Assembly: GCA_964531715.1 (NCBI GenBank) | Contig: CAZHEE010000024.1 | Location: 1 to 5,963, forward strand | Length of the DNA stretch: 5,963 nucleotides | Source of the DNA: UBA1664 sp964531715 | Lineage (GTDB): Bacteria; Pseudomonadota; Alphaproteobacteria; Micavibrionales; UBA1664 | Reading direction: 5' to 3' | Made by a program: the position numbers and the translations under genes | In this document: piece after piece, positions 1-5,037 of the stretch | How the letters are laid out: each line of letters opens with the position of its first letter | How positions within the stretch are numbered: the first letter of the stretch is position 1 | The notes under the pieces: model-generated | Seen by the model: only the letters and a program-made list of their open reading frames with translations | Told to the model about the DNA's origin: nothing | The model's database searches: none

Positions 1-59
1 ACCAGACCGAAAGCCGAACATCACTAACCTAAAACTGGACTCAAAAATGGGGGTTACCA
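1..59. mobile_element. Probable terminus of an insertion sequence (IS21-like?), rest outside window
   Basis: The first ~59 bases do not continue the coding sequence to their right. Read on the minus strand, this stretch begins TGGTAACCCCCATTTTTGAG, followed by a CCAGTTTTAGG run. A terminal TG with A/T tracts and a GGAC/CCAG motif resembles my memory of IS21-type ends, which start with TG and end with CA. The AbiU2-like reading frame stops inside this stretch four codons after the proposed junction, as expected when an element lands in a gene. The element body, its other end and any target duplication lie outside the window, so the family is a guess. Confidence 0.35.
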
Positions 60-319
60 TGTTTTAACGTCAGTAAAGATGCTGTCCGACTATCCTCATC
101 GACAAGTTTTGAAACGGTCAGAAAGATTTGGTTAATTAAACCTCTTTGTATTATTTTCCAAGCATGACCTGAATATGTATGTAAAAAATTATCAACTACT
201 ACCTCTTCTCTACCAATATTAAATATTTGGTAGTTAGCGTATAAAAACGACATTTCTTTACTGATCAAGTCAGCAGTCTTAACTGTTTTATCATAACTAC
301 TGATTTCTGATTTTTGCAT
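41..319 (-). pseudogene. Truncated AbiU2/HEPN-like protein, 3' end apparently lost
   Basis: A 92-residue reading frame starts at 319. This start is chosen because AGGAG lies 5-6 bases upstream of its ATG, whereas the in-frame ATG at 349 has no ribosome binding site. The predicted helices with the pattern W-K-I-I-Q-R-G-L-I-N-Q-I-F-L-T-V-S-K-L-V-D-E-D (near residues 54-76) resemble the AbiU2-type HEPN proteins linked to abortive infection and toxin systems. There, a central helix ends in an (R/K)L-x-D motif before a second half of the domain. Family members are about twice this length. Here the protein ends in NPHF just after TLK, where the sequence changes to the suspected insertion-sequence end, so the gene is probably broken and inactive. 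The family call rests on motif resemblance only. It may be expressed from its own weak promoter downstream of the reductase terminator. Confidence 0.42.
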
Positions 320-344
320 TACAACTCCTGCATTCACCCACGGT

Positions 345-353
345 ATCATATCA
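345..353 (-). promoter_or_regulatory. Possible extended -10 promoter for the AbiU2-like gene
   Basis: Minus-strand TGATATGAT fits an extended -10 element (TGn followed by TATGAT) and lies about 26 bases before the ATG at 319. No good -35 box is visible, because the upstream bases form the reductase terminator. A dedicated promoter would be needed since that terminator lies immediately upstream. Confidence 0.3.
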
Positions 354-360
354 CAGGTGA

Positions 361-387
361 AAAAAGAATAAGGCTTACGCCTTATTC
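361..387 (-). terminator. Intrinsic terminator of the PrnB-like / TIGR04076 / AKR operon
   Basis: A perfect 9-bp stem (GAATAAGGC at 366-374, GCCTTATTC at 379-387) closes a 4-base loop. On the minus strand it is followed directly by TTTTT (361-365). The loop contains the reductase stop codon TAA (375-377), so the terminator overlaps the end of the coding sequence. There is no T tract on the other side, so it acts on the minus strand only. Confidence 0.9.
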
Positions 388-1412
388 AATTCTGTTTTCA
401 TGATGCCTGCGTGGCGGGGGTTATCGCGCTCAAGGTCAAACGTATCACCATCCAGTATATTGAGCGTATCAACATATTGTCCTATGGATTTTAGGTCATC
501 CTGATCCAGTCGTAAGTCTCCCAGTTTCCTTACACCGTCCAGATGCCGTGCGTTATGTGCCCCGATAATCACCCCTGCGACTTGAGGGCGGGTCAGGATA
601 TATGCGGATGCAACCTCGCCAATACCAGCGTCATGTTTGTCGGCTACACCGCGCATGGTGGATAGTAACCCTTGGAATTTTCCCCACCCCCCGCAATCAT
701 CAATTACCAATTTGTATTTAATCAATGACCGATTGAAGAGGGAGGATAGGTCAGGTTCTTCCACACCCAACCATTTATCACTCAAAAAGCCACCAGCCAG
801 TGTTCCATAGCATAATAGCTGCATGTCATGTTTGGCGCATAGATCGACCATGCGTTTTTCGGCACGGCGATCAAGGACGCTGTATTGGTTTTGCGTGCTG
901 ATGACAGGGACGCCTGACTCGACAATTTCTCGTAAAACATCCGTATTAAAATTGGTCACACCGATATGACGGATTTTCCCCTTGGCTTGTAAATCCCTCA
1001 GATAATGCGCCACCTCGACGTAGCGGGGGACAGTATAATCCCACCAGTGATATTGCACCAAATCCAGTATATCAACATTCAGGCGTTTGAGGGATCGGTC
1101 GATAATCGCCTCCGCATCCTCGAATGATGTTTCATTAAGGTTGCCCTTGTCGGGCACATATTTTGTATGGATTTGAATATCCCGTTCAGGACGGGCCTTA
1201 CGATATATGCCGATTAACTCCTCCGCGCCTGTATAGATGTCTGCCACATCGAATGTTGTGATACCTGCCTGCACGAATGCATCCATGTCATCTATGGCCT
1301 GACGGGCGTCTGTTGATCCTTGCAGCAAATGCCCTTCGGACAACTGCCAGTGCCCTTTCAATACGCATGATATTGAATAGTTCGGGGCAAGATTTGTTCT
1401 GGCAATTGTCAT
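375..1412 (-). CDS. Aldo/keto reductase, third gene of the Trp-attenuated operon
   Basis: This 345-residue protein is a cytosolic NAD(P)H-dependent oxidoreductase of the aldo/keto reductase superfamily (TIM barrel), which reduces carbonyls or oxidises alcohols. The catalytic tetrad is visible: Asp55 and Tyr60 in FDVADIY, Lys84 in IHTKY and His122 in VQYHWW. RHIGVTNF (148-155) and the cofactor-binding end VIIGAHNARH (281-290) are typical of the family. The longer in-frame ATG at 1535 is rejected: it would overlap the upstream gene by about 100 bases. The ATG at 1412 has AAAGGA about 9 bases upstream and begins 16 bases after that gene's stop. The substrate is unknown; the operon suggests an aldehyde or ketone made by the heme enzyme. 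An insert around residues 210-245 lengthens the loop after strand 7. The family call is secure, the role is inferred. Confidence 0.93.
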   Translation of the reverse strand: MTIARTNLAPNYSISCVLKGHWQLSEGHLLQGSTDARQAIDDMDAFVQAGITTFDVADIYTGAEELIGIYRKARPERDIQIHTKYVPDKGNLNETSFEDAEAIIDRSLKRLNVDILDLVQYHWWDYTVPRYVEVAHYLRDLQAKGKIRHIGVTNFNTDVLREIVESGVPVISTQNQYSVLDRRAEKRMVDLCAKHDMQLLCYGTLAGGFLSDKWLGVEEPDLSSLFNRSLIKYKLVIDDCGGWGKFQGLLSTMRGVADKHDAGIGEVASAYILTRPQVAGVIIGAHNARHLDGVRKLGDLRLDQDDLKSIGQYVDTLNILDGDTFDLERDNPRHAGIMKTELNKA

Positions 1413-1428
1413 GGTTGTGGTTCCTTTC

Positions 1429-1767
1429 TTATGACAGTTTTGTTGCAGTAACGACAGCGCGGTTGAATGTTTCCAATTCCAGCCGTTCAATATGATATTC
1501 AAGGCCGCTATGTGGGTCAGGATCGGCGATAACACTATCGGTCGTCATCCAGTCCGCCACATCGGTATCACGTTGTTTGGCAGGCAGTAACGGCAATATG
1601 GCCGCGAGTGAATACATCGGGAAGGAATGGTCAGCGCAGGGGAAAATCAAATTCTCCCCGCTGACCAAAAAATATGTGCCGTCATCCTGTTTGGAATACG
1701 ATAGCCGCCCGTCCTTGGTGTGGCGCATTGTGACCTTTAATTGATAGAGTTGGAATGTGTCGCTCAT
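1429..1767 (-). CDS. TIGR04076-like small protein, second gene of the operon
   Basis: A 112-residue soluble protein of unknown function. The pattern of an N-terminal beta segment, then Y-S-L-A-A-I-L-P-L-L-P-A-K-Q-R (52-66), D-W-M-T-T-D (72-77) and P-D-P-H-S-G ahead of I-E-R-L (83-96), matches what I recall of the TIGR04076 family. That family is often found beside redox enzymes and has no assigned reaction. Relatives as I recall them carry cysteines around the PDP motif (C-P-D-P-x-C). Here these positions read A-D-P-D-P-H-S, so a metal- or redox-binding role, if the family has one, may be altered. The start is well placed: AGAGGA lies inside the last codons of the upstream gene and the ATG comes 2 bases after its TAA, so translation is probably coupled. 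No signal peptide or membrane segment is present. The family call is moderately sure. Confidence 0.72.
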   Translation of the reverse strand: MSDTFQLYQLKVTMRHTKDGRLSYSKQDDGTYFLVSGENLIFPCADHSFPMYSLAAILPLLPAKQRDTDVADWMTTDSVIADPDPHSGLEYHIERLELETFNRAVVTATKLS

Positions 1768-1769
1768 AT

Positions 1770-2753
1770 TTATAATCCTCTCTCCATTCTGGTCTTGATA
1801 ATGGCCGCCTTGGCGGTGTTATCCGTGACGCGTTGGTGCAAAAACGGCATGGCGCTTTTCCCTTCTGCGGATCCGACGGCATTCGTACCGATATGCTTTT
1901 TGACCGCCGCCATATGCAGGGCACGGAAACGACGTTTTTGCAGGGATATTCTATGGATTAACTCCAAGGAATTATGGTCACCGTCAAACCGTTCTATCAA
2001 TGACGTGCCTTTATTAATCGTCTTTTGCAAATCTGCATAATCGGTAACAGGGAAATAGTCTTTATTGACCCTGATATAATCCTGCAAAGATTGCGGTGTT
2101 TCACGCCCATACAGTAACATATCAATATGCGGTATTGATGCTGTGAATGCACCACTAGGCCCTTTTTCGCCTGTATAAGGGTTGGTATCAAAAAATGGCT
2201 TAAACGCCATAAAATGCGTTGAATCCAGTGCGCGAATAAAGACTTTGTGGCCAATCTCGCACGCCTTTGCCATGGCATCATAAGCGGTTTTTAAGGGGGT
2301 AACCTCACCTATCTTATCCGCCTCTTTCAGTGATTGTATACAGGTTCGTAATTCATCCTCAATCAACTGGTGTCCCCGATAGAACAGCATCTCGCTTTTG
2401 GCGATTGTACCGCTTGTAAATGTGCGTAATTCATCTGCCGGATTATTCAAGATGATATCTTCATAGGTCATTTGCGTAATTAACGGCCTTTTATTTCTTT
2501 TCAAAGCATCAAGTATAACCTCTCGATATCCTGCCTCCAGATCATCCATACGGGCAACTGACGCAATCACATACATGAACTTTGCATCCAATATGGCAAC
2601 ATCGTTGAATTCCGTTTTGGCTGACAGGGTATTCAACCCGTCTCTCAAGACGGCTTCACATTGCCGCCTGCCTGATAAAACCGTCAAAACGCCATTGCGT
2701 GCGGCCCTGTGTTGGCCGTCTTCAAACGCTGTAAAATTTGATAAATCTTGCAT
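1770..2753 (-). CDS. PrnB/IDO/TDO-superfamily heme dioxygenase-like protein
   Basis: A 327-residue, mostly helical cytosolic protein. Near the C terminus, RRFRALHMAAVKKHIG (274-289) followed by a glycine-containing loop and PFL (303-305) matches the R-x-x-H-x-x-x-V-x-x-x-I-G motif around the proximal heme histidine of tryptophan 2,3-dioxygenase, IDO and PrnB; His280 is the predicted ligand. The GTGGSSG loop of true TDOs is replaced (NAVGSAEGK), and FKPFFDTNPYTG...GPSGAFTASIPHIDMLLYG (184-216) is more like the IDO/PrnB branch. Known members oxidise tryptophan or substituted tryptophans: ring cleavage in IDO/TDO, rearrangement of 7-chlorotryptophan in PrnB. It heads the operon and AAGGA lies 9 bases before its ATG. 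The upstream Trp attenuator independently points to tryptophan. The exact reaction is unknown and this is not a canonical TDO. An unrelated helical protein cannot be excluded but seems unlikely given the histidine motif. Confidence 0.72.
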   Translation of the reverse strand: MQDLSNFTAFEDGQHRAARNGVLTVLSGRRQCEAVLRDGLNTLSAKTEFNDVAILDAKFMYVIASVARMDDLEAGYREVILDALKRNKRPLITQMTYEDIILNNPADELRTFTSGTIAKSEMLFYRGHQLIEDELRTCIQSLKEADKIGEVTPLKTAYDAMAKACEIGHKVFIRALDSTHFMAFKPFFDTNPYTGEKGPSGAFTASIPHIDMLLYGRETPQSLQDYIRVNKDYFPVTDYADLQKTINKGTSLIERFDGDHNSLELIHRISLQKRRFRALHMAAVKKHIGTNAVGSAEGKSAMPFLHQRVTDNTAKAAIIKTRMERGL

Positions 2754-2780
2754 CTCTCTGCATCCTTTTTTCTTTGCAAG

Positions 2781-2788
2781 GCCGTTAG
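2781..2788 (-). other. Extra copy of the attenuator arm just before the PrnB-like gene
   Basis: Minus-strand CTAACGGC is an 8-base perfect complement to GCCGTTAG (2828-2835), the 5' arm of the attenuator terminator. It could compete with the terminator's 3' arm in full-length transcripts, or alter access to the ribosome binding site about 25 bases downstream. Confidence 0.4.
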
Positions 2789-2807
2789 AGAGATATGCGG
2801 GTGATAT

Positions 2808-2837
2808 AAAAAATGCCGTTTATCTGACTAACGGCAT
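2808..2837 (-). terminator. Attenuator terminator (3:4 hairpin) before the PrnB-like gene
   Basis: An 8-bp perfect stem (minus-strand ATGCCGTT at 2837-2830, AACGGCAT at 2820-2813) closes a 9-base loop and is followed by six consecutive U residues (2813-2808). It lies 55 bases upstream of the first structural gene and downstream of the Trp-rich leader peptide, so it is a conditional terminator within the leader. Confidence 0.85.
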
Positions 2838-2881
2838 AATGTTTAAGTTTGATATTTTTGCGTGAAACTACGCTGCCGTCA
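2829..2881 (-). promoter_or_regulatory. Antiterminator (2:3) pairing of the Trp attenuator
   Basis: TGACGGCA (minus strand 2881-2874) can pair with TGCCGTTA (2836-2829) over 8 bp including one G-U, with a 37-base loop. The pairing uses the 5' arm of the terminator and so excludes it. Segment 2 overlaps the 3' arm of the 1:2 hairpin at 2878-2896, which gives the mutually exclusive set expected of a classical attenuator. Confidence 0.75.
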
Positions 2882-2896
2882 TTCTATGTGAATGAC
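2878..2896 (-). promoter_or_regulatory. 1:2 pause hairpin over the leader-peptide stop codon
   Basis: GTCATTC and GAATGAC form a perfect 7-bp stem with a 5-base loop. It begins at the last base of the third Trp codon and spans the TAG stop codon of the leader peptide. A ribosome stalled on the Trp codons would mask arm 1 and free arm 2 for antitermination. A ribosome at the stop codon would cover arm 2 and allow the terminator. Confidence 0.8.
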
Positions 2897-2940
2897 CACC
2901 ACCAAGCGTAAGAAGGATTGAATTGACGTTTGCTTGTCAT
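2884..2940 (-). CDS. Trp leader peptide (three consecutive Trp codons)
   Basis: An 18-codon ORF, MTSKRQFNPSYAWWWSFT, ends in TAG and carries TGG-TGG-TGG at codons 13-15. It is too short for usual gene callers. Trp is the rarest residue, so a run of three followed at once by a 1:2 hairpin and an intrinsic terminator is the signature of a trpL-type leader peptide. Its role would be as a sensor: ribosome progress reports the level of charged Trp-tRNA. No strong Shine-Dalgarno precedes the ATG. An overlapping mini-ORF (ATG at 2951, TGA overlapping this ATG) could feed ribosomes by coupling, or the start may be leaderless. The peptide itself probably has no other function. Very likely real because of the surrounding RNA structures, although no family match was made. 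Confidence 0.85.
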   Translation of the reverse strand: MTSKRQFNPSYAWWWSFT

Positions 2941-2955
2941 GACTTAACCATGACA
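2935..2955. repeat. Inverted repeat around the leader-peptide start
   Basis: TGTCATG (2935-2941) and CATGACA (2949-2955) form 7-bp perfect arms around a 7-base spacer. The dyad covers the leader-peptide ATG. It could be a repressor operator or an RNA hairpin that limits initiation of the leader peptide. The sequence does not decide between these. Confidence 0.5.
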
Positions 2956-3013
2956 TGAATATAATTCGTCCGTCAATTTATTTTTTCCTGTTACCTGACG
3001 ATGGCCTAAAAGT

Positions 3014-3046
3014 CTATGTTTGTAATCGCATCTTTATTCTCCTCCT
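3014..3046 (-). CDS. Five-codon mini-ORF with a near-perfect Shine-Dalgarno
   Basis: AGGAGGAG (3046-3039) lies 7 bases before ATG CGA TTA CAA ACA TAG (3031-3014), encoding MRLQT. This is the best ribosome binding site in the window, yet it serves an ORF of only five codons. It may be an upstream regulatory ORF in the operon leader, or the remnant of a lost gene. No function is assigned to the peptide. Confidence 0.4.
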   Translation of the reverse strand, partial: RRRIKMRLQT

Positions 3047-3125
3047 GTTTCTTTATTAAAGAGGAAGGGAAGATCTCCGATCGGAATGGGGAAGGTGCGA
3101 GACCCTCCCTACCTCTGAAGGAGGA
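3040..3125 (-). ncRNA. Structured RNA segment in the operon leader, riboswitch-like
   Basis: This GC- and purine-rich island lies between AT-rich flanks and folds well. An outer 7-bp helix pairs UCCUCCU (minus 3125-3119) with AGGAGGA (3046-3040), which is the Shine-Dalgarno of the mini-ORF. Nested inside, 3116-3106 pairs with 3070-3060 over 11 positions with one mismatch. TCCGATCGGA forms a small internal hairpin. A competing hairpin (3109-3102 with 3096-3089) is fully paired only on the minus strand, where the one mismatch becomes G-U; this favours minus-strand transcription. The competition suggests two states that expose or hide the ribosome binding site. I recognise no known riboswitch class or RNA family. 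It could instead be a free small RNA. Confidence 0.4.
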
Positions 3126-3135
3126 TGAGGCCAAC

Positions 3136-3164
3136 AGTATATTTTATTCAAAGAAATATGAAAA
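3136..3164 (-). promoter_or_regulatory. Candidate promoter of the Trp-attenuated operon
   Basis: TTTTCA (3164-3159) and TATACT (3141-3136) are 17 bases apart on the minus strand. Transcription would begin near 3126-3129, exactly at the 5' edge of the structured segment, and give a leader of roughly 375 bases before the PrnB-like gene. The same -35 sequence occurs in the candidate plus-strand promoter at 4999-5026. Confidence 0.42.
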
Positions 3165-3165
3165 T

Positions 3166-3232
3166 AGTGAGGGTTTTACACTTGGTGCGTAGTAGGTTTT
3201 AAAATGGATACATCGTAATAAGTGAAATGTGA
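3166..3232. other. AT-rich spacer with no feature recognised
   Basis: Between the candidate operon promoter and the hairpin after the methyltransferase gene I see no ORF, repeat or clear regulatory motif on either strand. Confidence 0.5.
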
Positions 3233-3258
3233 CGTGTATTCGGATTATATGATACACG
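3233..3258 (-). terminator. Weak terminator-like hairpin after the methyltransferase gene
   Basis: CGTGTAT and ATACACG are perfect 7-bp arms around a 12-base loop, starting at the base after the methyltransferase stop codon. No run of U follows on the minus strand, so it may be an mRNA-end stabiliser or leaky terminator. If it is leaky, methyltransferase transcripts could read into the attenuator leader. Confidence 0.35.
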
Positions 3259-4275
3259 CTATTTAATAAAACATGGCAAAGCGATGCGGTTTCCATTACT
3301 GCGATAAACGATCAAGTCTGTATTCAAGTCATTGGCAAGTTGCTCTGTCATTTCGTATGGCATCTTGTAAGAGTTTGTGATTCCCCATTTATCGCCAGTA
3401 TCAACCTTAAAGTTCTTGTCACCGATGGCAAAATCCAATGGTCGTGTTGCGATGACGTAATTAAATCCACCATGGCTTTCACCGACCCATTCATCCCTAA
3501 AGACGAAATCATCAGGATCAAAATCGCCCTCTATATCTAACTCATATTTGGCAACCCTCAATAATTCTCGTGCCCATAAAGTTGTCCAATCACTGTTATA
3601 TGCATCCTCAACCTCCTGACCATTTTGATTGCAGTCAAATGTGAATGTCATCATGTCTCCGTTGTCCAGATGGCTTAGACGGGCTTTTAAGGCAGATAAC
3701 ATTCTCTCGTAAGGGAAACCGTCTTTAGGAAAACCTTCCATATTGCCAATAGTTAAACCGAATTCAGCCATGACTTTACGCCCTAAACCAAGGCCGTTAG
3801 GCAAAGAATCTGTAATAAAATTTGCTTGATCTGGCACAATACGTTTTCCCTTTAAAACCTCGCTCATGATGGAAGGCATTAGTGCGGTCGAGTCACCGGA
3901 TAAATCACGCCCTACCCAAGTATGCAGCCCATGTAGCCCTGAAAAGAACATGGTTGATTTTGTTCGCATAGCGCTTTCCATGCCTGGGCCGTTCTCAATT
4001 CCGATGATGCCATCGGGATTTTGTGCACGGTCACTGATAGGCAAGGTTGCGTTAAGGATGGCGGATAGTTCTTCTCGTGCGGAGTAATTGGCAGGTGCTG
4101 TTGAAAATTTTCCTCCAAATCGAAGGGCGTCCTGTGTCAGGTAACAACGATGGATTAAATGCCCCTGACGTGTTCGATCAAACAAATCAATCATTTCCTG
4201 CTTGAATACAGCCCGATCCGCATCAGTGAAAATCTTGCGAATAGGGGTCTTATGCTGACGAAGCAACAGGTTCAT
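3259..4275 (-). CDS. EgtD-like (histidine-specific methyltransferase family) SAM-dependent methyltransferase
   Basis: A 338-residue cytosolic protein resembling the EgtD family, which trimethylates the alpha-amino group of histidine; some relatives methylate tryptophan. Motif I is IGIENGPG (91-98), where E-x-G-x-G is usual. GRDLS (122-126) matches the VDxS acidic-loop motif. LTIGN (174-178) matches the (S)TIGN substrate motif with its conserved Asn178. The C-terminal lid reads FDPDDFVFRDEW (252-263), GGFNYVIATR and ITNSYKM. Aligned from memory, the EgtD positions that select histidine (Glu282 and Met252 in the mycobacterial enzyme) become Thr300 and about Tyr273, while the nearby Ser is kept (Ser302). 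The substrate is therefore probably not histidine. The ATG overlaps the upstream regulator's TGA (ATGA), with AAGG upstream, so the two genes are coupled. The family call is good; the tryptophan idea is inference. Confidence 0.78.
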   Translation of the reverse strand: MNLLLRQHKTPIRKIFTDADRAVFKQEMIDLFDRTRQGHLIHRCYLTQDALRFGGKFSTAPANYSAREELSAILNATLPISDRAQNPDGIIGIENGPGMESAMRTKSTMFFSGLHGLHTWVGRDLSGDSTALMPSIMSEVLKGKRIVPDQANFITDSLPNGLGLGRKVMAEFGLTIGNMEGFPKDGFPYERMLSALKARLSHLDNGDMMTFTFDCNQNGQEVEDAYNSDWTTLWARELLRVAKYELDIEGDFDPDDFVFRDEWVGESHGGFNYVIATRPLDFAIGDKNFKVDTGDKWGITNSYKMPYEMTEQLANDLNTDLIVYRSNGNRIALPCFIK

Positions 4276-4910
4276 TGAATGACCTTATGATTGTTCCAAA
4301 TCGTATTGAACATGACCTTAAAGCTGTCGGTGAATTGTTTGTTATGAAGAACAACGATTTGAACACTACCACCTCTGAACGTAATCAATCCCAATTTATC
4401 GCCATAGGCGTAAAAGGATGCCTCATCATAAAAAAGATGTTCCGGAATTCGACGATATTCAACAAAGTCGGAGGCCGTTTCAAAATTATCACTGCTTTTC
4501 AAAAGGACTTTTGATGATAGACCGCGAGCGCTCTTCATTTTTTCTCTGTATTCTTCGGCAAAATCTGCGGGGAGATTATTTTCCCACAAACTTTCATCAA
4601 CATTGGAAACACAGATTTCAGTAGGGTTTTTTAACGCCGTATTCATAACATCTGTCATAAATTCAATAAAGCCCTCACTACCCTCATATGTGATCACAGG
4701 ATTAACAATTTCCTTAATCCCATTGTCCGTTACCTCCAGACCCTTTGAGGCAAAATAATGTTGTAATGCTTTTTCCGTTTGCGGAGACATTTCTACATCG
4801 CCCTTTTCCGCGCGCATGATTGTATGTTTGCTAATACCAGTCTCTTTTGCGAATTCATCCATCGTAAAATCGAAATAGCCGCGGGCTGCTCTGAGTGTTT
4901 TTGGTTTCAT
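4272..4910 (-). CDS. HTH (XRE-type) regulator with a TrmB-like C-terminal domain
   Basis: A 212-residue DNA-binding regulator. Residues 4-45 form an XRE-type HTH (LRAARGYFDFTMDEFAKETG, then I-S-K-H-T-I-M-R-A-E-K-G), a form common in alphaproteobacteria. Residues 65-212 form an alpha/beta ligand-sensing-type domain. Its end, YGDKLGLITFRGGSVQIVVLHN (169-190) and FKVMFNTIWNNHK (197-209), resembles the phospholipase-D-like effector domain of TrmB-type regulators. The HTH begins at once, so the ATG at 4910 is the likely start even though no Shine-Dalgarno is visible (AAATAAATAG precedes it). It overlaps the methyltransferase gene by 4 bases and probably controls it, and itself, in response to a small molecule. 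A strong promoter lies upstream at 4961-4989. The ligand is unknown and the C-terminal assignment is by motif only. Confidence 0.8.
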   Translation of the reverse strand: MKPKTLRAARGYFDFTMDEFAKETGISKHTIMRAEKGDVEMSPQTEKALQHYFASKGLEVTDNGIKEIVNPVITYEGSEGFIEFMTDVMNTALKNPTEICVSNVDESLWENNLPADFAEEYREKMKSARGLSSKVLLKSSDNFETASDFVEYRRIPEHLFYDEASFYAYGDKLGLITFRGGSVQIVVLHNKQFTDSFKVMFNTIWNNHKVIQ

Positions 4911-4960
4911 CTATTTATTTTTCATAAAATTTAAATTTATAATTTCTCAATGTGCAAATT

Positions 4961-4989
4961 AATTTAGCTTTTGCGCTCATTTTTGTCAA
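4961..4989 (-). promoter_or_regulatory. Promoter of the regulator-methyltransferase operon
   Basis: A perfect -35 TTGACA (4989-4984) and a -10 TAAATT (4966-4961) are 17 bases apart, about 50 bases upstream of the regulator ATG. ATGAGC, the half-site also found in the palindrome at 5038-5052, lies in the spacer (4980-4975), where a bound protein would block polymerase. Confidence 0.6.
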
Positions 4990-4998
4990 TATATTAAC

Positions 4999-5026
4999 TT
5001 TTCATTAACGTATTATGTAATATAAA
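4999..5026 (+). promoter_or_regulatory. Candidate promoter of the plus-strand cassette
   Basis: TTTTCA (4999-5004) and TATAAA (5021-5026) are 16 bases apart. The predicted start near 5033 lies just before the GCTCAT...ATGAGC palindrome and about 43 bases before the first ATG. ATTAAC is directly repeated nearby (4993-4998 and 5005-5009 region). Confidence 0.4.
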
Positions 5027-5037
5027 TTATCACATCT

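Noticed and set aside
1413..1535. 41-residue N-terminal extension of the aldo/keto reductase from the ATG at 1535
   Set aside because: It would overlap the TIGR04076-like gene by about 100 bases, has no family resemblance, and the ATG at 1412 has a proper Shine-Dalgarno in the intergenic gap.
1682..1924. 80-residue minus-strand ORF
   Set aside because: It overlaps the end of the PrnB-like gene and the start of the TIGR04076-like gene in another frame, and shows no motif.
1741..2040. 99-residue plus-strand ORF
   Set aside because: It is antisense to the PrnB-like gene, with no ribosome binding site and no recognisable domain.
1997..2281. 94-residue minus-strand ORF
   Set aside because: It lies wholly inside the PrnB-like gene in another frame and its composition is unlike a protein.
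1770..2753. Canonical tryptophan 2,3-dioxygenase (kynA)
   Set aside because: The GTGGSSG substrate loop is missing and the middle of the protein does not fit TDO; only superfamily membership is supported.
2575..2865. 96-residue plus-strand ORF reaching into the leader
   Set aside because: Most of it is antisense to the PrnB-like gene and the rest runs through the attenuator, whose structure explains the sequence better.
2949..2977. TTGACG -35 box (2977-2972) with a promoter directly before the Trp leader peptide
   Set aside because: No acceptable -10 lies 16-18 bases downstream, and TATATT (2963-2958) is too close. The promoter at 3136-3164 is better, though a second start here cannot be excluded.
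3040..3125. Known ncRNA class (SRP RNA, RNase P, tmRNA, 6S or a common riboswitch)
   Set aside because: None of the conserved core sequences I know for these RNAs is present, so only a structured segment is claimed.
3340..4118. Plus- and minus-strand ORFs of 66-73 residues inside the methyltransferase gene
   Set aside because: They are shadows of a convincing EgtD-like reading frame.
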